The translations under genes and the position numbers were made by a program. 64,000 nucleotides of DNA. It comes from Mycobacterium deserti. GTDB taxonomy: Bacteria > Actinomycetota > Actinomycetes > Mycobacteriales > Mycobacteriaceae. How positions within the stretch are numbered: the stretch's first letter is position 1; the number at the start of each line of letters is the position of its first letter. Below are positions 58,358 through 64,000 of this stretch, piece by piece. The stretch covers positions 280,070 through 344,069 of the forward strand of contig NZ_JAODWD010000007.1 of the NCBI RefSeq assembly GCF_025345615.1. The letters are read 5' to 3'. The notes beneath the pieces are model-generated. The model was not told the origin of the DNA. It saw only the letters and a program-made list of their open reading frames with translations, and made no database searches.

Positions 58358-60118
58358 CTAGGGTTCGGCGCGGTCCTTCTGAGCGGCCTCCAACAGCTCG
58401 CGTGCGTGAGCCCGGCCGCTGTCGGACTCCCCGAGGCCGGCAAGCATGCGGGCCAGCTCGGCGACCCGATCGTCGTCATCAAGGCGGCGCACACCGCTCG
58501 ACTTGCTTCGTCCGCCGCCGCTGTCGACGACAAGGTGCACGTCGGCGTAGGCGGCCACCTGTGGGAGATGGGTCACGACGATGACCTGATGGGTGCTCGC
58601 GAGCCGAGCCAGCCGGCGACCGATCTGAACCGCGGCGCGTCCGCCGACGCCGGCGTCCACCTCATCGAAAACCATCGTCGTGCCTTCGACCGACGCGGCG
58701 AGCACCACCTCGAGCGCCAGCATCACGCGCGACAACTCGCCGCCGGACGCGCTCTTGTTCAGCGGAAGCACGTCGGTTCCGCGGTGTGCGGCGAAGCCGA
58801 ACTCGACGGCGTCGACACCGTCGTGCCCGGCGTGCACCGTCGCGCCCGACGACACGGTGAGCGGCGCTGAGTCGTCGGCCCTGGCGGCCAGTGGCGCGAC
58901 GGACACGGTGAACACCGCGTCGGCCATCGCCAGACCGGACAGTTCGGCGGTCACCGCCTTTGCCAGTCCCTTGGCAGATTTGGTGCGCACCTTCGTCAGT
59001 TCGGCTGCTGCCGCGACGACCTGATCCTGCAGTTTGACGACCTGGCGCTCGAGATCTGTCAGCGCCTCCTCCGACACATCGAGCTGCGCCAGTCGCTCGC
59101 GCGACTCCTGCGCCCACTGCAGCACTCCACCGATGTCGGCGGCGTACTTCCGCGTCAAGTTGCGCAATTCGCCCTGGCGCGCCAGCTTGGTCTCCAAGGT
59201 GCTCGCGTCGCTTGGCAATCCGCTGAGGTAGTCGCCCAGTTCGCTCGCCACATCGCCGATCACCGCCAGTGCGCCGGCAAGCTGTTCGGCCAGGGTCTTG
59301 AGTGCGGAGTCGTCGGTCGCTTCGAGGGCCGCCTTGGCATGCGCAACACCGTTGGCGGCCGACACGGCCTCCGGCGACGGATCGTCCTCTCCGGACAGCG
59401 ACGTTCGCGCCGCTTCCGCCGCCTCACGGAGCGCGTCGAGCTCCGACAAGCGGCGAATATCGTCGACGAGTTTCTCGTCTTCGCCCGGTTGTGGTGCGAC
59501 AGAGTCGATTTCGTTCAATCCGAACTTGAGCCGGTCGGCCTCTTGCGCCAGTTCACGCGCACGCTGCTTACGGTCGATGAGATCGCGGCGGGCGGCCAGC
59601 CACTCGTCACGCAGCTTGCGGTAGCGCTTGAGCGGCTGCTCGACGTCGGCGAAACGGTCCAGTGCCGCGCGCTGTTCCTCGGAGCGCATCAGCCGAAGCT
59701 GATCGTTCTGGCCGTGCAGCGTCAACAACTCGGTGGTGAAGGTGCTCAACGACTTGGCGGGCACACTGCGGCCGCCCAGATACGCCCGCGAGGGCCCGTC
59801 GCGGCTGACCGAACGTGCCGCTATCACGCTGCCGTCGTCGTCGCGATCGGCACCGGAGGAATCCAGGATGTCGTCGACGTGAGCGGCGACGTCTTCACCG
59901 AGATCCGTTGTGGTGAAACGACCTTCGACAACCGCGCGGTCGGCGCCCGAGCGCACCCGGGTGGCGTCGGCGCGGGCGCCGCCCAGCAGGTGCAGGCCGG
60001 TCACGACCATGGTCTTGCCGGTGCCGGTCTCGCCGGTGAGCACAGTGAGTCCGCGGTCGAATTCGGCGGTCGCTGTGCTGATGGCGCCCAGCGACTCGAT
60101 GCGGATCTCGGATAGCAC
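58358..60118 (-). CDS. recN: DNA repair protein RecN
   Basis: The start is the GTG at 60118, one base overlapping the nadK stop (TAGTG). The 586-residue protein has a Walker A motif GETGTGKTM near residue 29, a long coiled-coil middle (about 160-400), the SGGELSRVMLALEV signature and Walker B MVFDEVDAGVGG. RecN is an SMC-like protein for double-strand break repair. It lies between nadK and steA as in M. tuberculosis. Confidence 0.95.
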   Translation of the reverse strand: MLSEIRIESLGAISTATAEFDRGLTVLTGETGTGKTMVVTGLHLLGGARADATRVRSGADRAVVEGRFTTTDLGEDVAAHVDDILDSSGADRDDDGSVIAARSVSRDGPSRAYLGGRSVPAKSLSTFTTELLTLHGQNDQLRLMRSEEQRAALDRFADVEQPLKRYRKLRDEWLAARRDLIDRKQRARELAQEADRLKFGLNEIDSVAPQPGEDEKLVDDIRRLSELDALREAAEAARTSLSGEDDPSPEAVSAANGVAHAKAALEATDDSALKTLAEQLAGALAVIGDVASELGDYLSGLPSDASTLETKLARQGELRNLTRKYAADIGGVLQWAQESRERLAQLDVSEEALTDLERQVVKLQDQVVAAAAELTKVRTKSAKGLAKAVTAELSGLAMADAVFTVSVAPLAARADDSAPLTVSSGATVHAGHDGVDAVEFGFAAHRGTDVLPLNKSASGGELSRVMLALEVVLAASVEGTTMVFDEVDAGVGGRAAVQIGRRLARLASTHQVIVVTHLPQVAAYADVHLVVDSGGGRSKSSGVRRLDDDDRVAELARMLAGLGESDSGRAHARELLEAAQKDRAEP

Positions 60119-61035
60119 TACGGCCCGCGCCAGCCCGTGACCGGAAGTCGGAACTTGCGCACCAGCCGGTCGGTGAACGGCGCGCTGTCCAGCCGGACCC
60201 ACTTGACCGGTGTGCCGCATCGGGTGACTTCCAGCCGTGCGCCCGCAGGCACCACCATCTCGCGACGGCCATCACAGAACACCAGCGCGTCATGTCCGCG
60301 GGCTTCGATTTCGATCGCGATGTTCGCGTTCGGGCTGGTCACCATCGGCCGCGCGAACAGCGCGTGCGCATTGTTGGGCACGACGAGAATGGCCTCGAGG
60401 TCCGGCCACAGGATCGGGCCGCCCGCGGAGAACGCCCACGCCGTCGACCCCGTCGGTGTCGCGACCAGCACGCCGTCGCACCCGAACGATGAGACCGGCC
60501 GGCCGTCGACCTCGAGCACCGCGCCCAGCACCCCGAGTCGCGGCCCCTTCTCCAGGCTGGCCTCGTTGAGCGCCCAGCCGCGGCTGGCGATGCGGCCCCC
60601 CACCCGGACGACGACGTCGAGCGTCATTCGGTCCTCGACACGGTAGTCGCGCTGGACGACGTGCTCGAGGACCGTGTCGATGTGGTCGGCCTCCGCCTCG
60701 GCGAGGAACCCGATACGGCCGAGGTTGACGCCAAGCACCGGGATCTGCACGTTGCGGGCCAGTTCGGCGGCACGCAGGAAGGTCCCGTCGCCACCGAGCA
60801 CGAGCACCAGCTCACAGCCTTCGGCAGCTCGCTCGTCGGCGTCGACGACCTCGATGCCCACCCCGAGCGCGCGCACATCGTCCGGCGAGACCGGACCCCG
60901 GTCGACCGCCTCTGCGGACAACACCCGCAGGCCGATGCCGTTGTCGCCCAGCACTTTTTCGACTCGCTGGGCGACTTCGACGACATCATCGCGGCCGGTA
61001 TGGACAACCAGCAGGATGGTGCGTTCCGGGCTCAT
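60118..61035 (-). CDS. nadK: NAD kinase
   Basis: The 305-residue enzyme has the diacylglycerol kinase-like motif LVLGGDGTFLRAAEL at about 79, GRIGFLAE, LNEASLEKG and GSTAWAFSAGGP, all conserved. It phosphorylates NAD to NADP; the mycobacterial enzyme also accepts polyphosphate. It overlaps tlyA by 4 bases and recN by 1. Confidence 0.95.
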   Translation of the reverse strand: MSPERTILLVVHTGRDDVVEVAQRVEKVLGDNGIGLRVLSAEAVDRGPVSPDDVRALGVGIEVVDADERAAEGCELVLVLGGDGTFLRAAELARNVQIPVLGVNLGRIGFLAEAEADHIDTVLEHVVQRDYRVEDRMTLDVVVRVGGRIASRGWALNEASLEKGPRLGVLGAVLEVDGRPVSSFGCDGVLVATPTGSTAWAFSAGGPILWPDLEAILVVPNNAHALFARPMVTSPNANIAIEIEARGHDALVFCDGRREMVVPAGARLEVTRCGTPVKWVRLDSAPFTDRLVRKFRLPVTGWRGP

Positions 61036-61841
61036 TGCGGGCCCTCCGCCACGGCGGCCACTACCGCCCGTTCAAGCGCTTCGCCCTGCAGCGGATGGTC
61101 GGTGCGCGACCGCAGCCGCAGGAAGTACTCGACATTGCCCGAGGGCCCCGGCAGTGGGCTGGCGATGACCGCGACGGGCTGCCATTGCAGCTCGACGGCG
61201 CGGCGGGCGACCGCCAGCACCGCGTCCGCGCGCAACTGTGGGTCGGAGACGACTCCGCCCGCACCGACGCGATCCTTTCCGACCTCGAATTGCGGCTTCA
61301 CCATGGGAACGATATCGGCGTCGGCTGACGCGCACGATGTCAGCGCGGGCAAGACTGTGGACAGCGAGATGAACGACAGGTCCGCGACCACCAAGTCGAC
61401 GGGTCCGCCGATCGAGTCCGCGGTGAGCTCGCGGACGTTGGTGCGCTCCAAGACGGTGACGCGCGCATCGTTGCGCAGCGACCAGGCCAGCTGGCCGTAG
61501 CCGACGTCGACGGCGACGACCTCGTTGGCGCCGCGGTCGAGCAGCACCTCGGTGAAACCCCCGGTCGACGCCCCGGCATCAAGGCACCGACTGCCGTCGA
61601 CCCGGAGACCGAACGCGTCAAGGGCGCCCATCAACTTGTGGGCGCCGCGGGAGACCCAGCTGCGCTCATCAGAACCCTCGACGGTGAGTGTCGCGCTCGT
61701 CGCGATCGCGGTGGCCGGCTTGGCGGCCGGCATCCCGTTGATACTCACCCGGCCTGCGCAGATCAGCTCTGCCGCCTGTTGGCGGGAGCGGGCCAATCCC
61801 CGGCGCACGAGTTCGGCGTCAACGCGTGCCCGCCGCGTCAC
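61032..61841 (-). CDS. tlyA: rRNA (cytidine-2'-O)-methyltransferase TlyA
   Basis: The 269-residue protein has an S4 RNA-binding domain (DAELVRRGLARSRQQAAELI) and a methyltransferase domain with SAM motif CLDAGASTGGFTEVLL and the K-D-K-E-type catalytic lysines (HKLMGALDA, VKPQFEVG). TlyA methylates both 16S and 23S rRNA, and its loss gives capreomycin resistance. Overlaps nadK by 4 bases and is close to the preceding small gene. Confidence 0.95.
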   Translation of the reverse strand: MTRRARVDAELVRRGLARSRQQAAELICAGRVSINGMPAAKPATAIATSATLTVEGSDERSWVSRGAHKLMGALDAFGLRVDGSRCLDAGASTGGFTEVLLDRGANEVVAVDVGYGQLAWSLRNDARVTVLERTNVRELTADSIGGPVDLVVADLSFISLSTVLPALTSCASADADIVPMVKPQFEVGKDRVGAGGVVSDPQLRADAVLAVARRAVELQWQPVAVIASPLPGPSGNVEYFLRLRSRTDHPLQGEALERAVVAAVAEGPQ

Positions 61842-61847
61842 GCGCGG

Positions 61848-62045
61848 TCATCCCTTCTCGACGGACTCGAGCGCCTGCACCAGCAGATCGTGGGCCTGTT
61901 CGAGCCGCGCCGCGATGACGTCGATGTCGGAGTCGGCGAGATTCGCCAGATCCGAGCCTTCCTGGGCCGGATCGGGCACGTCGGCCAGCAACTCCGCAAT
62001 CTGGGCACGGATCTGTTCCGGATCGGTACTCATATCGGTGTTCAC
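61848..62045 (-). CDS. Small conserved protein (Rv1693 type)
   Basis: The 65-residue acidic helical protein runs MSTDPEQIRAQIAELLADV...SDIDVIAARLEQAHDLLVQALESV. It starts with GTG at 62045, overlapping the HAD gene stop (GTGA); an in-frame ATG four codons later is possible. It lies at the position of Rv1693 between the HAD phosphatase and tlyA. Function is unknown. Confidence 0.8.
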   Translation of the reverse strand: MNTDMSTDPEQIRAQIAELLADVPDPAQEGSDLANLADSDIDVIAARLEQAHDLLVQALESVEKG

Positions 62046-63064
62046 GCTAGCCGATTCGGCGGGCTCAGCAGGGACCAGCGTTGCAGCGCCTGTCGTGCCG
62101 CGTCGTCGCCCGCACTGAGGGTGAACGGTTGCCCGTCGAGCCCGGCATTCCACACTGCGCCGGCGGCCGCGCGCACCACGGACAGCGGATCTTCGGGGTC
62201 GCGTCCGGTGGCGTGCACCGTGACCTCTGTCGTGTCGATGTCGATGCGCCAGCCTGCATGCGGACCGATCCGTAGCTCGTCGGCGTCGGCGTGGAGGGAA
62301 CGCAGATCGGCGGCGACATAGGTGGGCCGTTCTGATGCCACGGCGCGGACCATGTCCGCGGCGGTACTGACACCGGTGAGCACCAGCAGGCTCGGCAGGC
62401 CGGCCGCGTTGGCGCCTGCGATGTCGGTGTCGAGACGGTCACCGACGACCAGCGGTGTGCGGAAGCGCCCGCGCGCGAGGGCGTCGTTGAGCAACGTGGG
62501 TTGCGGCTTGCCAGCCACCTGCGGCTCGCGGTCGGTGGCCGTCTGTAGCGCTGCGACCATCGACCCGTTGCCGGGCAGCAGGCCGCGCTCCGAGGGCAAC
62601 GTCCGGTCGACGTTGGCCGCCACCCACAGCGCGCCGGCGCGAATGGCCAATGCGGCCTCGGCCAGATCGGGCCAGCTGGTCTGGGGCGAGTGTCCCTGCA
62701 CGACGGCGACCGGTCCGTCCGCGTACTGCCGGACCGGTTTCAGACCGACCCCGGCGACCTCGGCGGCGAGTGCATCGGTGCCGACGACGAGAACGATTGC
62801 GCCGGGGGGTAATTGGGACGCCAACAGGTTGGCTGCGCTCTGGGCGCTGGTCACCACGTCGTCGGGTTCGGCCGCGAAACCCAGTGTGTGCAGGTGCTGG
62901 GCGACCTCAGCGGGATCGCGGGAGGCGTTGTTGGTGACGTACAACGTGCGCGCACGCATGGAGGCAAGGGTCTCAACGGCCCCCGAGGTGGCCTCTTGCC
63001 CGCGAAAGACGGTGCCGTCGAGGTCGAGCAGCAGGCAATCGTGTTCCTGCGCAAGGGTGCTCAT
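62042..63064 (-). CDS. HAD-IIA family phosphatase (Rv1692 type)
   Basis: The 340-residue protein has the HAD motifs DLDGTVF (nucleophile aspartate), YVTNNASR, a lysine in AGKPQPTLL and the acidic pair in VVGDRLDTDIAGA, with the type IIA cap between. Mycobacterial Rv1692 is a glycerol-3-phosphate phosphatase. The C-terminal extension (about 260-340) is a separate small domain. Begins 1 base after the TPR stop. Confidence 0.92.
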   Translation of the reverse strand: MSTLAQEHDCLLLDLDGTVFRGQEATSGAVETLASMRARTLYVTNNASRDPAEVAQHLHTLGFAAEPDDVVTSAQSAANLLASQLPPGAIVLVVGTDALAAEVAGVGLKPVRQYADGPVAVVQGHSPQTSWPDLAEAALAIRAGALWVAANVDRTLPSERGLLPGNGSMVAALQTATDREPQVAGKPQPTLLNDALARGRFRTPLVVGDRLDTDIAGANAAGLPSLLVLTGVSTAADMVRAVASERPTYVAADLRSLHADADELRIGPHAGWRIDIDTTEVTVHATGRDPEDPLSVVRAAAGAVWNAGLDGQPFTLSAGDDAARQALQRWSLLSPPNRLA

Positions 63065-63065
63065 G

Positions 63066-63845
63066 TCAGGAGAGCTCCGTGATCCGTTCCTCGGCGTCCG
63101 TCACGCCCTCGGTGTCTGCGGCCGCGGTCTTGATGAACCACTCCAGTGCGTCCGCATTGCGGCCGAGCGCCAGGAGAGTATCGGCATAGACGTAGAACAG
63201 CCGCGCGGCGGTATGACCGGTGCGTTTCGGATCGAGTTGCGGGGTGGACAGGAGCGCGAGCGCTTGGTCGTACTGCCCGAGGTCGGAGCGGGCGCCGGCC
63301 ACGACGATCCGCAGCTCGTCAGCGTCGTCGCCGGTGAGCTGCGCGGCTTCGGGGCTGCGGGCGAGCTCGATCGCACGCTCCGGACGTCCGACGCCTCGTT
63401 CGCAGTCGGCGATCAACGGCAGCAGCGGCGACTTGCTGCCCATCCGGCGGGCCGCGCGCAGCTCGGAAAGCGCCTGCGACCAGTCGCCGCAGTGGTAGGC
63501 GGCGATGCCGACGGCCTCACGGACCGCAGCGATCCGGCCGGATCGGGCCCGCGCCGCGCGGGCGTGCGCCAGGGCGGTCTGCGGGTCCTCGTCGAGGAGT
63601 TCGCCCGCGGCGACCAGGTGCCGCGCGACGACGTCGGCGGTGGCTCGATCCAATGTTGTGAGTTCGCCGCGAATTTCGGGCGAAAGCTGTTTGGCTTCGA
63701 TGTTGTCAGGGATGCGAGGGCCGGCGTCCTGCGGCGTCTCGTCGGGCCTCGGTTGCGACCGGCGGGCCCGATTCGGCCCTGATGAGCGCGGCGGCGGGCG
63801 ACGCGGACGGCGCCCGTCGTTGCCCCCTCGACTGTCCTGGACCAC
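63066..63845 (-). CDS. Tetratricopeptide repeat protein (Rv1691 type)
   Basis: The 259-residue protein has a basic, disordered start (GGNDGRRPRRPPPRSSGPNR, in part) and then four or five TPR-like helical pairs, such as ALAHARAARARSGRIAAVREAVGIAAY (in part) and ALGRNADALEWFIKTAAAD. It starts with GTG at 63845. It is the first gene of the long minus-strand block ending at tlyA or further, and matches Rv1691 in position. Partner proteins are unknown. Confidence 0.85.
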   Translation of the reverse strand: MVQDSRGGNDGRRPRRPPPRSSGPNRARRSQPRPDETPQDAGPRIPDNIEAKQLSPEIRGELTTLDRATADVVARHLVAAGELLDEDPQTALAHARAARARSGRIAAVREAVGIAAYHCGDWSQALSELRAARRMGSKSPLLPLIADCERGVGRPERAIELARSPEAAQLTGDDADELRIVVAGARSDLGQYDQALALLSTPQLDPKRTGHTAARLFYVYADTLLALGRNADALEWFIKTAAADTEGVTDAEERITELS

Positions 63846-63905
63846 GTATGCCTTTCTACCCGATCACGCCCGAATTGAGAATTCGAACGAATACCGATAA
63901 ATAGA

Positions 63906-63935
63906 ATCACCCCCCACAAAATTGTGGGGGGTGAT
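63906..63935 (-). terminator. Strong terminator of the rRNA operon
   Basis: ATCACCCCCCAC pairs perfectly with GTGGGGGGTGAT, a 12-bp stem with a 6-base loop, downstream of the 5S 3' end on the minus strand. TCTATTTAT follows. Confidence 0.85.
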
Positions 63936-63944
63936 CCTAATGTG

Positions 63945-64000
63945 TGTTCGGCGGTGTCCTACTTTTCCACCCGGGTTGGGCAGTATCATTGGCGCTGGCA
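63945..64000 (-). rRNA. rrf: 5S ribosomal RNA, 3' part (cut by window edge)
   Basis: The minus strand reads CAGCGCC..GATACTGCCC, then GGGTGGAAAAGTAGGACACC and GCCGAACA, the conserved 3' half of mycobacterial 5S rRNA. The gene continues beyond base 64000, with 23S and 16S expected further right. The exact 3' end is estimated. Confidence 0.92.

Overview
The window looks like the chromosome of a fast-growing Mycobacterium (Mycolicibacterium type). It is GC-rich and carries MmpS/MmpL transporters, a mycofactocin-coupled SDR, a WS/DGAT acyltransferase, a cutinase, DUF732/DUF5078/DUF7159 proteins and MctB. The right-hand third follows the gene order I know as Rv1691 to Rv1713 of M. tuberculosis, read on the minus strand: a TPR gene, a HAD phosphatase, tlyA, nadK, recN, steA, mctB, pyrG, a NUDIX gene, xerD, parA, scpA, scpB, rluB, cmk and der. 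The last bases are the 3' end of a 5S rRNA. An rRNA operon at this site is a known feature of fast growers (the second, tyrS-linked rrn operon).

Layout. (1) 1-5.8 kb: an oxidative catabolism cluster on the minus strand (FAD dehydrogenase cut by the window edge, Rieske oxygenase, P450, mycofactocin-type SDR) with a divergent TetR regulator over a 20-bp palindrome. (2) 5.9-15.3 kb: an mmpS-mmpL-DUF732-DUF5078 operon, a DUF7159 protein, a cutinase and a second, lone mmpL closely related to the first. (3) 15.3-26.4 kb: mixed metabolic and envelope genes (acyltransferase, NDH-2-like flavoprotein, amidase, alpha/beta hydrolase, WS/DGAT, metallophosphatase, c-di-GMP protein, DUF4239 protein). (4) 26.4-29.8 kb: an arsenic locus with two ArsR regulators, ArsI, Acr3 and two ArsC-like proteins. 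(5) 30.2-34.3 kb: a 1360-residue secreted repeat protein.

(6) 34.6-42.0 kb: the most unusual part. A complete tRNA-Pro(GGG) gene lies at 41956-42029. An exact 43-base copy of its 3' half plus 3 flanking bases lies 7,362 bp away at 34591-34633. This is the signature of an element integrated into the 3' end of a tRNA gene. Between the repeats lie a compact minus-strand operon (Rieske oxygenase, NTF2-like protein, P450, SDR, carboxymuconolactone-decarboxylase-like protein, and the apparent truncated start of a further gene), a divergent uncharacterised gene plus TetR regulator, an array of TGTAT/ATACA operator half-sites between them, and a decayed phage terminase. No integrase is visible. I read it as a degraded integrated element carrying a self-regulated oxidative catabolic cassette, similar in gene content to the cluster at the left end of the window.

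(7) 42.1-64 kb: a bacterial (6-4)-type FeS photolyase, two TauE/SafE permeases with a possible 36-codon ORF between them, then the conserved core block described above, with a COMT-like methyltransferase and an EEP-family nuclease/phosphatase inserted on the plus strand. Substrates of both Rieske/P450 clusters, and the island's origin, cannot be read from sequence alone.
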